Shown piece by piece: positions 1 through 10,650 of a stretch of 64,000 nt of DNA. The stretch comes from Congeria kusceri (Eukaryota; Mollusca; Bivalvia; Myida; Dreissenidae): the NCBI GenBank assembly GCA_027627225.1, contig CM051033.1, positions 11,314,558-11,378,557 of the forward strand, written 5' to 3'. Made by a program: the position numbers and the translations under genes. Each line of letters begins with the position of its first letter. Positions within the stretch are counted from its first letter, which is position 1. The notes beneath the pieces were generated by a model. It was given only the letters and a program-made list of their open reading frames with translations, was not told where the DNA came from and did no database searches.

Positions 1-228
1 CCTAAGACACGATGAACAATTTCTACACCCCTTACTAGGATAGTGCCGACAGACGTGCTATATATAACTAAACCAATATATAAGGCTGCCTACGAAACGT
101 TTGCTGCTTTTGTAATAAGGTAATGCAATTATGTCAGTGCAAAACGATAACTAAACATACTGATGTATTAAATAACAATCGATGTTTATATATAAATAAT
201 TAAATACATAATTATATTTCTAAATTAG

Positions 229-282
229 ATAAAATTAGCGAATTAACCACTGAGACTAACACAAACGACTTTAGCAGCTTAA
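229..282 (+). mobile_element. Short LINE endonuclease fragment
   Basis: This stretch of about 53 bp matches 1941-1993 in the LINE fragment further right with only a handful of substitutions. It encodes the segment just downstream of the endonuclease domain. It is too short to do anything and marks an older, separate copy or duplication of the same LINE family. The flanking bases 1-228 are AT-rich and show nothing I can identify. Confidence 0.5.
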
Positions 283-299
283 ATCACAACACCAGTCAA

Positions 300-1320
300 T
301 CTCTGCCAATAATAAACAAGAGGGCCACGATGGCCCTAGTTCGCTCACCTGAGTTCCATCCCGGTTTTGACCCTAGGGGCATCATTTGAACAATCTTTAT
401 TGAAGACTGGTACGCAATGTTACATACCAAATATGAAACCACTGGGCCTTGAAGTTTCCGATGAGAAGATTCTTGAAGCAATTTTGCGATTTAGGTCTAT
501 ACCAACAATCTAAGCCCCGGAGCGTGGCCAGTTTTGACCCCAGGGCATCATTTGAACAATCTTTTTAGAGGACACCTATACAATGTTACCAACCAAATAA
601 CAAACCTCTGGGCCTTGCGGTTTCAGAGAAGAAATTTTTGAAAGTAATTTAGCTATTTAAGTCTATATGAATTATGTGACCCCCGGGGCGTGGCCAGTTT
701 TTACCCCAGGGGCATCATTTGAACAATCTTTGTATAGGACCACTATGCAATGCTACATCCCAAATATGAAACCTCTGGGCCTTGCGGTTTCAGACGAGAC
801 GATTTTTGCAGTAATTTTGCTATTTAAGTCTATATAATCCATGTGACCCCGGGGCGTGGACAGTTTTTACCCCAGGGGTATCATTTGAACAATCTTTGTA
901 GAGGACCCCTATACAATATTACCAACCAAATACCAAACCTCTGGGCCTTGCGGTTTCGGAGAAGAAGATTTCAAAGTCATTTAGCTATTTGAGTCTATAC
1001 AAACCATGTGACCACCGGGCGTTGCCAGTTTTAACCCCAGGGGCATCATTTGAGAAATCTTTGTAGAGGACCACTATGCAATGTTACAAACCAAATATGA
1101 AATCTCTAGGCCTAGCGATTTCAGAGGAGAAGGTTTTTAAAGTCATTTTAATATTTAAGTCTATATAAAACATGTGACTCCCGGGGCGTGGCCAGTTTTG
1201 ACCCCAGGGGCATAATTTGAACAATCTTTGTAGAGGACCACTAGAGAATGCCAAATACCAAATATGAAAGCTCTCAGTCGTGCAGTTTTAGTGAAGCAGA
1301 TGTTTAAAGTTTTCACTTTT
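300..1320. repeat. Six tandem units of about 165 bp (mollusc-type dispersed repeat)
   Basis: Units containing CCAGTTTTGACCCCAGGGGC recur near 364, 529, 695, 862, 1025 and 1191. Each continues through a shared stretch containing CATTTGAACAATCTTTGTAG and CCTCTGGGCCTTGCGGTTTC. The block opens with a segment reading GGCCACGATGGCCCTAG before TTCGCTCACCTGAG, a head common to dispersed repeats in bivalve genomes (from memory). No coding potential is visible. The copies differ at many positions, so the array is old. Confidence 0.75.
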
Positions 1321-1335
1321 TTAATATATATTTAG

Positions 1336-2124
1336 CTCTGGCGACCTAATGGTGGAATATTAGTATTTATCAGAGAGGATGTATCATATAGGCGACGTTC
1401 CGATATTGAAACTAATAAAATTGAATCAATTTGGATTGAAGTAGCTTGTAATAATTGTAAAACATATATGGTATATTTTATTTATTGCCCGTTAAGTTCA
1501 TTGCAGACATGGATAGATGATTATAGGGAGCAACTTGAAAAAATTTCTGATCTGTTAACTATTAATTACATTGTCCTAGGTGACATGAATTTCAATTATA
1601 ACCCAGACAATAACAACTTTAGCAATACAAAATGGAATGATACTGTACAAAAATATAACCTTTATCAACTTATTATAGCTCCAACAAGAGTTACTAAACG
1701 TAGCACAACACTTTTTGACCAGCCCTATGCCAATTGCAAAAAAACAAAACATAATCAAAATATTTGTAGCAAATTTTACCATTAGTAACCATAAACCTAT
1801 TTGTGTAATTCGATCATTTACAAACAAAATAAAGAAAACGGGTGAAGGACATAAAGAATTAACATACAGATGTTTACAAAACTTCGATGAATACGCTTTT
1901 CAAAATAAACTTATACATTTAGTCATTGATAATGTTGAATATAAAATTAGCGAATTAACCACTGACACTGACATAAACGACTCTAGCAGCTTACAAAAAT
2001 ATATCATGACACAAACGAAACACTTAATGTCTTTTATGAGATTTTAAATTTTGCCCTAACCAAACATGCGCCTCTAAAAACTAAACGTATTAAATGCGAC
2101 TATCAACCAGACTGGTTTAATGAT
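1336..2124 (+). pseudogene. 5' part of a degraded LINE ORF2: endonuclease domain
   Basis: Conceptual translation gives a recognisable exonuclease-endonuclease-phosphatase domain of a CR1/Jockey-like non-LTR retrotransposon. GGILVFIRED starts at about 1351, the LGDMNFNY motif (the GDxN active-site region) lies near 1575-1600, and the late SDH motif is present as SNH at about 1784-1792, so its Asp has become Asn. The frame shifts near 1715-1740 and again near 2047, and the first part of the endonuclease is missing, so this is a dead, 5'-truncated copy. The coding sequence stops at ...DWFND (gat at 2122-2124), where satellite-associated DNA begins. The expected next residues, EIKALLFKRD, occur at 43184, which makes the two pieces halves of one LINE. 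Confidence 0.85.
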
Positions 2125-2127
2125 TGA

Positions 2128-3985
2128 GGTGCGTGAATTTTGCAATGGCATCGAAAATCTCAGATGGAAATTCGAATATCGAGCTGGTGCGAATATCGAG
2201 CCAGCTCTGACATCGACATTCCAACATTCAACGCAAATATCGAGCTGGTGCGAATATCCAGCCAGCTCTGACATCGACATTCAAACATTGAACGCGAATA
2301 TCGAGCTCTGCCATCGACATTCAAACATTCAACGCGAATATCGAGCTGGTACGAATATCGAGCCAGCTCTGAGATCGACATTCAAACATTAAACGCGAAT
2401 ATCGAGCTGGTGCGAATATTGAGCGAGCTCTGACATCGACATTCAAATATTCAACGCGAATATCGAGCTGGTGCGAATATCGAGCCAGCTCTGACATCGA
2501 CATTCAAACATTCAACACGAATATCGAGTTGGTGCAAATATCGAGCCAGCTCTGAGATCGACATTCAAACAATTAACGCGAATATTGAGCTGGTGCGAAT
2601 ACCGAGCCAGCTCTGACATAGACATTCAAACATTGAACGCAAATATCGAGCTGGTGCGAATATCGAGCCAGCTCTGACATAGACATTCAAACATTAGACG
2701 CGAATATCGAGCTAGTGCGAATATCGAGCCAGCTCTGACAACGACATTCAAACATTAAACGCGAATATCGAGCTGGTGCGAATATCGAGCAAGATCTGAG
2801 ATCGACATTCAAATATTAAACGCGAATATCGAGCTGTTCCGAATATCGAGCAAGCTCTGAGATCGACATTCAAATATTAAACGCGAATATCGAGCTGGTG
2901 CGAATATCGAGCCAGCTCTGAGATCGACATTCAAACATTCAACGCGAATATCGAGCTGGTGCGAATATCGAGCTAGCTGTGACATCGACATTCAAACATT
3001 AAACGCGAATATCGAGCTGGTGCCAATATCGAGCCAGCTCTGACATCGACATTCAAATATTCAACGCGAATATCGAGCTGGTGCCAATATCGAGCCAGCT
3101 CTGACATCGATATTCAAATATTCAACGCGAATATCGAGCTGGTGCGAATATCGAGCCAGCTCTGAGATCGACATTCAAATATTCAACGCCAATATCGAGC
3201 TGGTGCGAATATCGAGCCAGCTCTGAGATCGACATTCAAACATTAAACGCGAATATTGAGCTGGTGCGAATTTCGAGAAAGCTCTGAGATCGACAATCAA
3301 ACATTCAACGCGAATATCGAGCTGGTGCGAATATCGAGCCAGCTCTGACATCGACATTCAAACATTAAACGCGAATATCGAGCTGGTGCGAATATCGAGC
3401 TAGCTCTGACATCGACATTCAAACCATACACGCGAATATCGAGCTGGTGCGAATATCGAGCTAGCTCTGACATCGAAATTCACACATCAAACGCGAATAT
3501 CGAGCTGGTGCTAATATCGAGCCAGCTCTGAGTTCGACATTCAACATTCAACGCGAATATCGAACTGGTGCGAATTTCGAGCCAGCTCTGACATCGACAT
3601 TCAAACATTCAAGGCGAATATCGAGCTGGTGGGAATATTTAGCCAGTTCTGAAATCCACATTGAAACTTTAAACGCGAATATCGAGCTGGTGCGAATATC
3701 CAGCCAGCTCTGCCATCGACATTCAAACATTCAACGCGAATATCGAGCTGGTGTGAATATCGAGCCAGCTCTGACATCGACATTCAAACATTAAACGCGA
3801 ATATCGAGCTGGTGCGAATATCGAGCCAGCTCTGACATCGACATTCAAACATTCAACGCGAATATCGAGCTGGTGCGAATATCGAGCCAGCTCTGAGATC
3901 GACATTCAATATCCAACGCGAATATCGAGCTGGTGCGAATTTCGAGCCAGCTCTGAGATCGACATTAAACATTTAAGGCGAATAT
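2128..3985 (+). repeat. Satellite array I, 61-bp unit, about 30 copies
   Basis: The array repeats a 61-bp unit built around GAATATCGAGCTGGTGCGAA and GAGCCAGCTCTGACATCGAC, followed by ATTCAAACATTNAACGC. Each unit contains an internal near-duplication (CGAATATCGAGC twice), so it is itself a dimer-like repeat. The outer 45 bp at 2128-2172 are a non-satellite terminus shared, inverted, with arrays II and III. Small open frames here are by-products of the repeat. The unit orientation is opposite to arrays II and III. Confidence 0.95.
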
Positions 3986-4019
3986 CCAGCTATAAAATAA
4001 ACAGTCAGATAACCCAAGC

Positions 4020-4276
4020 AACGTGTTTCGAACCTTGGAAACGGCTTTTACTCTGATGAACGCAGGTGCTTTTACAGCTGCTAAATTGGTGTGGGTAAAT
4101 TTCACAATGAATATCAAACAGATACCACACGAAACCTTCATGGAGATGAAGTCGTCTTCTTCTTTCGCCATTTGGATGCAGAGTGGAAATCCAATGTCTC
4201 GTCAAGGTGCAACAGCGCAATCTGTCCGTCCCCATACGAGGGGTCAAGAGAAACGTCTGGAGTTATTGTCAGGTAA
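4020..4276 (+). other. Unidentified open segment, possibly an exon
   Basis: Two overlapping plus-strand frames stay open. One, ending at 4270, finishes with CAG followed by GTAAAT, a good splice-donor context, and encodes cysteine-containing sequence (SSRCNSAICPSPYEG). The other runs to a stop at about 4280. I do not recognise either product. The base composition is less AT-rich than the flanks, which is the main reason to record it. It could equally be a fragment of a dispersed repeat. Confidence 0.15.
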
Positions 4277-4468
4277 ATAATGTTTAGTGTACGAATAAGT
4301 CATTTACAGTTATTTAAAATAGTTAATCGTGTATATTACACACGTCATTAATATTCTTTCGTACATTTACGTTAAACAGGTAATGAAGAAAACCTCAAAA
4401 CATTACGGCACACCACCATATTTGTGAATGTTAATTTACCCATTTATATGCAATTCATGTTTCGCGAA

Positions 4469-4492
4469 AAACTCCCCCCCCCCCCCCCCCCC
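4469..4492. repeat. Poly(C) tract
   Basis: An uninterrupted homopolymer of about 23 C followed by GAGACATAA. Tracts like this are prone to length error in assemblies, so the exact length should not be trusted. Confidence 0.9.
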
Positions 4493-4689
4493 GAGACATA
4501 ATATATAAATATCATAGGGAGTTAAGGGTTATGATAAATATTGCACCCTACGGCCTCGGTCGACATCACTCTTCGAGTGGGGCAATCTTTACTATACCCG
4601 TAAACATGCATGTTATGGTACATATTTTATACCGAACAAATATACTGCGCTTCAAAGAACAAACAAGTCATACATATTATTGGAAAACC

Positions 4690-5400
4690 AAACGCTCATC
4701 GTCATTGTGTCGCCTGAAAAGGCGACATATAGGGGTTACATTTGGCGGCGGCGTTGGCGGCTGCGGCGTTCTTTTAGTTTGTGCAGACGATAAATTGTGC
4801 AATCATTATGAAACTGGAGGGAAGTGTTAGTAGTCATAAAAGGAAAGTTAAGTTCAATTTTCGGCATAATTGTTTTTATCTTACTTGTGCTGTGCCCCGC
4901 TGAAAAAAAAAACAAGTTCAAATAAATCCTTGTGAAGACAATAACTTGAGAAGTTTTTGTGCGATCATTATGACATTTGATGGAAGTATTAGTAGGCATA
5001 AAAGAAAGATTAAGTTCAATTTTCGGCATAATTGCTTTTATCGTACTTGATTTATGTCCCTTTAAAAAAAACACAACAATACTTCAAATAAGGCTTGTGC
5101 AGACAATAACTTGAGAAGTTTTTGTGCAGTAATTATGAAACTTTACAGAAGTGTTAGACGGCATGAAAGGAATCTCAAGTTCTGTTTCCGGCATGATTGC
5201 TCTTATCTTACTTAAGTTATGCCCCTTAAAAAAAATAGTTTAAATAAGGCTTGTGAAGACAATAACTTATTAATTATGAAACTTTAGGGAAGTGTTAGTA
5301 AGCGTAAAAGAAAGGTAAAGTTTGGTTTTCGGCATACTTGCCCTTAACGTACTTGAGTTAGGCCACGTCAGGCAACACATCCAACCAGCGGAGTTCTAGT
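4690..5400. repeat. Four tandem units of about 155 bp, headed by a TGTCGCCTGAAAAGGCGACA hairpin
   Basis: The block begins with a short palindrome (TCGCCTGAAAAGGCGA) and a GGCGGCGG-rich stretch. Four diverged copies of a unit follow, containing GTGCAGACAATAACTTGAGA, GGGAAGTGTTAGTAGGCAT and TTTTCGGCATAATTGC, at about 4781, 4930, 5096 and 5250. The same hairpin head recurs at 7335 without the array. This is a dispersed repeat with no coding content. 5400-5680 shows nothing further. Confidence 0.65.
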
Positions 5401-6321
5401 CGATTTTTAAAAATAATACATTTTGATAAGAGCCTACCGATTTTTTGCTTAAACACGAATTCGCCGTAAACACCAGTTGCTTATTTTATGCCCACGCATG
5501 GGGTATTTTCCAAGCGTGGGGTATATTACTAGTATTTTCGAACGAAATGGCCTATTAAAACTATGCAGAGACGGATTTATGGGATTTTACAATAGGAAAA
5601 AGGAAGTGATTTATAATTAAACTTATTTACACACTTTCCATTTGTAAAATGCTTTTGATTGTTTTTTAAATATTAATTTAGCACAACAAGTCCAGTGACA
5701 TCAGCGCTAGCATTTATGGACACGTGGATGAAAACCACCAAAAAATGTTGGGTTTCCGACAATGATGGCGATACAGAAGATTGCCAGATGTAAGTAGCCC
5801 TGATATAAGAATTTGAAAAGAAATGCATTTAACGTGTGTTGTTTAAAGGCACTCAAATATGAATGACATTCGACTAGACGATCACATTGGGCATATCGAA
5901 TTGTTAAAGAATTTATAAAATTGACCTTATCTGATTTAATTATGAAATAATCAAACGGCGCGTCCCCCAATACGTCACATTTAACAAGCGTATTTTATTG
6001 CTGGAATACATTTGCAATTCTGATTATCTTAGCGATTTTACATATTAACATTTTAATATTTTAAGAACATAATCCATCATGAAAAATCTACTTAGAATTC
6101 AAGAAAACAAATACAATAATACATTTTAAGTAGTTTTATTTTTCAATATTTAGCAACTAAACAAGCAACAGAGTCTCACTATTTATGGACTCAAAATCCA
6201 TTTTGTTTAAAATACGGTTGTCACAACTTAAGGATGTCCTCATACTTTGGGTCATTAGAGTTATCGTTGAATTTATAACAACGTCATATCACATTTCCGG
6301 TCGATAACGCATTCCTCACCA

Positions 6322-6594
6322 GTGCCGATTGTAAGGGTCGTTGAACTTTCTTTCTACGGAAACTTGTCTGTGGATGTGCTATTAAACGATACTGAAATAT
6401 CTATCGTTGGCAAAAGATATCAACTTGCTGGACTAACTTTGCGAAGTGGAAACCACTATTGTTCTATTGTCTCTTCGCAAGAGCATGGGTTTCTGTGGTG
6501 TGACGGACTCGTCGGTAGACTACAGCCATTGAAGAAAAACCAAACGGATTCATGGACACCCTCACATACAATATACGTAACAATCGCAGTTTAA
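6322..6594 (+). CDS. Possible terminal exon of a peptidase C19-like (ubiquitin hydrolase-fold) protein
   Basis: The frame encodes about 90 residues. The segment YQLAGLTLRSGNHYCS followed about ten residues later by WCDGLVG resembles the histidine- and aspartate-bearing end of ubiquitin-specific peptidases (Y-x-L-x-G...GHY...DG), with GNHYCS in place of the usual GHY. A plausible splice acceptor, CCTCACCAG, precedes the frame at 6321 and a stop lies at 6592-6594. An upstream open stretch at 5683-5789 (containing ALAFMDTWMKTTKKC) ends at a GTAAGT donor, but its phase does not match this exon, so a middle exon would be needed. No catalytic cysteine region is visible. It could be a remnant, part of a transposon cargo, or a chance frame. 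Confidence 0.35.
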   Translation: MPIVRVVELSFYGNLSVDVLLNDTEISIVGKRYQLAGLTLRSGNHYCSIVSSQEHGFLWCDGLVGRLQPLKKNQTDSWTPSHTIYVTIAV

Positions 6595-6599
6595 GTTGT

Positions 6600-7724
6600 G
6601 CAATTTACGTTGTTTCTTACAAGCATCAGTCTTTGGCATAATCTGTCAAGTTCCTTCTGTCAGTGATTGTTGAACAAAAGTATTTGGATATCGCATAAGG
6701 TTACACACAAAAATATGCACTATGTTGTGGATTTTAAAACTATATTAAGGATATGAAATCCGTTTGTAATGCTATGGTTTTGTAACTATTAAATGCGCAT
6801 AAGCTTACTTTAAAGCCGAAGCTTGTGCTAACCCAACAGTAGTCTTGTAATTATATAGTACCAAATGCTTACTATTGTTAAACTGACTGTGCATAGACAG
6901 ACATGTAACGCAAAGTATTGTGACTTTATCAGTCACGAGCATTCTTAATTGATTTTCTACAAATTAAGTGCCTGATTAGGCTCGTTTTTATGTTCTGACT
7001 AATTACGTTTTGTTACATAAATAAGTTATGTTCCATTGTAATTAGCGTTATGTGGGATAATAGTCGTATTACTAACTTAAGTATGTTTCTTATGTATTAT
7101 GTATTCATATATTATGGCTAAATGTGCTTAAAATCAAGCGAAGTGATTTAACAAGATGCATACATATTTGAGGCGAAACACATAAACAATGTGTAAAATC
7201 GTTTTCCAAATGTGCCTCTTTATGCCCTCAGTTTGACGTATAGACAGATGGGAAATTGACATTTTCCAAATTTTTTTGCTCAATTCCAAAATATAACGAA
7301 GCGAAGTACTTAGCATTCCTGGCACATACTTTTTGTGTCGCCTGAAAAGGCGAAATATTCCTCTGCTTCCTGCTAGTTATCATTTTCGAAAGTATTGTTG
7401 AATTTAAATAATAGATAGAGCTCTATTCCAATATATGGGTCTTTACGTTTTCATGACATGTATTACCCGATCCAACTGGCTCTCTGTTACCTTTGATTTA
7501 GTTCGGCCAGGTACTTTTGTGTTTCTGTGATTGGGGCATCCAATTATTTGTAATCGTTTTAAATAACTATGTTGCATATTAGTTCCCGGAAATTATATGA
7601 TTTACCTTCGTTTGTTTGACTTTACAGATTTGTGTTGCATTGTGAAATGTGAATAGTTTTGTTATGTATTCCTCATTAATACTTCAGGTACTTTTTATAT
7701 CAATTTGCCAAATGCTTGATTACT
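6600..7724. other. AT-rich interval with no identified gene
   Basis: I see no coding region or strong repeat here apart from a second copy of the TGTCGCCTGAAAAGGCGA hairpin head near 7333-7352. The remainder is AT-rich sequence with frequent stops. Confidence 0.6.
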
Positions 7725-7727
7725 TTT

Positions 7728-8302
7728 TAGCTCACCTGAGCATGAAGTGCTCAAGGGTGAGCTGTTGTGGTCAGTCTGTGTCAGGCGTCCGTCGTCCGTT
7801 GTCCGTCGTCAACATTTTACTTCAAACATCTTCTTTTCTGAAACCACATGGCGGATTTTAACCAAACATCCCAGGAATGTTCCTGGGATGGTCCTTTAAC
7901 AATTTCCTTCAATGTATAAGAATATATTGAAAACTCTGGTTGACAATCTCGTTGGAAACCAAAAACTTAAAAAAAAAAACTACTGGAAAACTTCAAAAAT
8001 CTTCTTGTCTGAAACCACTGGCTGGATTTCAAAATAATTTCACATAAGTTCCTTGGGTGACCCTCTACAAAATTCACTGAAATCATTTTGATTTGTTAAA
8101 AAAACATGGCCGCCAGGGGGCGGGGCAGTTTTCCTTATATGGCTTTACTCAAAACTTTTAAAATCTTTTTGTCTGAAACCACTGGCTGGATTTCAAAATA
8201 ATTTCACATAAATGTTCCTTGGGTGACCCTCTACAAATTCCTGGAAATCATTTTGATTCGTTAAAAGTAATGGCCGCCAGTGGGCGGTACAGTTTTCCTT
8301 AT
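7728..8302. repeat. Mollusc-type 'GCTCACCTGAGC' repeat with three roughly 165-bp units
   Basis: The head TAGCTCACCTGAGCATGAAG runs into a short inverted partner (AAGGGTGAGCT) and a CGTCCGTCGTCCGTTGTCCG stretch. Units containing CTTCTTGTCTGAAACCACTG and TTCCTTGGGTGACCCTCTAC recur at about 7811, 7990 and 8150. This is a dispersed, non-coding repeat whose right end abuts the foldback element that starts at 8303. Confidence 0.7.
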
Positions 8303-9756
8303 TTAGACAATAATATACGGCAGAGCTGTGCCGGGCATCTATAATCGGCCCGCTGCCGATATAACGGCCCGCGGGCCTTTGGCCCGAGGGCCGTTATACG
8401 GCTAGGGCCGAGTATAGACGCCCGGCCCAGCTCTGCCGTATATTATCGTTTATAATACATATTATCCTGTCACAAGAAAACAATCATGTTACTTTCTTTA
8501 TTACACAAAATGTTAACAAAAACACCAAACAAACTTTCCGTACTTGTATTTAACATTCAACTAATTACGCAATACGTGACGCAACTCTAACGAATGACGT
8601 AATTTATAAACAGAAAAACAGTGACGAAACAAACCAGTTTTCGCTGGACTCGCAGTTTTGTTGTGATGATGAATGTGTCAGTTGGATAAATAATATATTC
8701 TGAGACTTTGAATCGAATAAAATCAAACGTTCTGACCAGTCATTGCGATTTCGTAAATCGTGTTTCTGGTCAGAATGGTTAACATGAAATTAATATCATG
8801 ATTGTTACAAATTAAGGCTTATGGATACAAGACAATGGAATTGAAGTGCTTACAGGATTGTTGGATTTTTATTGTTGGAAGCAATGGATTGAAATTGAGG
8901 TACAGTAAAAGTTTCCGATCTGTTCAATTTTGTTCAGTGATTCTTTTTCTCAAACTAAAAGATGCATAGGCTATAGATCGTATATATAATTTAATCAAAT
9001 TAACTACAAACGTTCGTTAATATTCAATAATACATAGTGTTACTAAAAATAGTAACATTTTGACGTCGATTACGGGCCGTTACGCGGCTCCGCTGAGCCG
9101 ATATAATTATAATTGGCCGCGGTAATCGACGTCAAAATGTCAATCCATTGCTTCCAACAATAAAAATCCAACAATATATTATTGTCTAAATAATACATAG
9201 TGTTACTAAAAATATTAATTCCATTGTCTTGTATCCATAAGCCTTAATTTGTAACAATCATGATATTAATTTCATGTTAACCATTCTGACCAGAAACACG
9301 ATTTACGAAATCGCAATGACTGGTCAGAACGTTTGATTTTATTCGATTCAAAGTTTCAGAATATATTATTTATCCAACTGACACATTCATCATCACAACA
9401 AAACTGCGAGTCCAGCGAAAACTGGTTTGTTTCGTCACTGTTTTTCTGTTTATAAATTACGTCATTCGTTAGAGTTGCGTCACGTATTGCGTAATTAGTT
9501 GAATGTTAAATACAAGTACGGAAAGTTTGTTTGGTGTTTTTGTTAACATTTTGTGTAATAAAGAAAGTAACATGATTGTTTTCTTGTGACAGGATAATAT
9601 GTATTATAAACGATAATATACGGCAGAGCTGGGCCGGGCGTCAATACTCGGCCCTAGCCGTATAACGGCCCTCGGGCCAAAGGCCCGCGGGCCGTTATAT
9701 CGGCAGCGGGCCGATTATAGATGCCCGGCACAGCTCTGCCGTATATTATTGTCTAA
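8303..9756. mobile_element. Foldback element with arms of more than 550 bp and GC-rich hairpin tips
   Basis: The left end reads TTAGACAATAATATACGGCA and the right end is its reverse complement finishing GTCTAA at 9756. The arms (about 8303-8880 and 9141-9756) are near-perfect inverted copies: for example AAGAAAACAATCATGTTAC near 8473 pairs with GTAACATGATTGTTTTCTT near 9568. Each outer tip (8310-8450 and 9610-9750) is itself an imperfect palindrome rich in CGGCCC and GGGCCG. The right arm is interrupted near 9176-9216 by extra sequence beginning with another copy of the terminal motif. No transposase is encoded, so it is non-autonomous. Such a sequence would form a very long hairpin when single-stranded. 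Confidence 0.85.
9056..9140. repeat. Small nested palindrome in the loop of the foldback element
   Basis: CATTTTGACGTCGATTAC at the left pairs with GTAATCGACGTCAAAATG at the right, enclosing a GC-rich core with GGCCGTTACGCGGC. AATACATAGTGTTACTAAAA occurs both before it (about 9029) and after it (about 9192). This fits a small inverted-repeat insertion followed by local duplication in the centre of the foldback element. Confidence 0.6.
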
Positions 9757-10650
9757 GTAACAACTTAAAGCTGCTAATTCACAGATTAATAAAATGACAA
9801 AATTTAAAAATAGATGTTTTAAATCTAGTATTATTATAATTTTAGATATCTCTGACTGAAATAACATTGTTGACACAATACTAAACGTTTTATATACGCT
9901 GGTTTGGTCACTACAACGCATCGTTACAACCAGATTTCAAAAGCGTCCGAGACGCTTTTCGACTTACTATTTATAGTTCATCAGTTGTTGTTGTGATATT
10001 ACCACGTGGTCCCAATCGATTTAACTTCCACAGTTCCGTAGTTTACTAAACAAATCCGAAACGACAAGTAGCGCTTACAGCTTTCCAAAATTATGAATAT
10101 GTTTAGCGACGAGGTTCTATTATTATTTGTTTGTTATTATACTATTACTATGAGTATCGCATGCTTTACATTATCAACAACGTTGTTGGCCTCAGTCATA
10201 TATATGCCTTGTCATCTGTGTAGTAGCAGCTTTAAATTGTCTGGTTCTTTTTTAACCATAACCACGTTATTGCCTATTTTTTAAACTGGTTTACGGACGT
10301 TTAGTTTTTGGCTGGATAATTTACAAAACTATGATAAATAATGCTCGACATTTGCTTTGACAAATAAAGTACAAACATTAAACACGTTTAAAATAATTTT
10401 TTAAACAATTATTTAATTCAAAGATAAAGTTCACGCATTTGGTACTGTATTTGTATACGTTGAAAAACACTACTATATTCTTATTGGTTATTTCTCTGTC
10501 CATAAGTATAAAGGATTAAATACTCAACTTTTAGCAGAGTGTGTCAATTACTATTGAGTTATTACATGTATTTAATATAGTGTTTAAGTTGGATGAATTT
10601 TTGTCTCACTTCAAATTTTTAGTGTAAGATTCAATATCTATCTTAGAAAT
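9757..10650. other. AT-rich interval with no identified gene
   Basis: A 63-codon open frame at 10093-10284 is hydrophobic but starts and stops in AT-rich sequence with no homology I recognise. Nothing else stands out before satellite array II begins. Confidence 0.5.

Noticed and set aside
2074..3905. Many frames of about 60 codons such as SELARYSHQLDIRVECLNVD
   Set aside because: They are repeats of the 61-bp satellite. The same peptides appear in arrays II and III.
10093..10284. Hydrophobic 63-codon frame
   Set aside because: Hydrophobicity is expected from AT-rich sequence. There is no conserved motif or supporting context.
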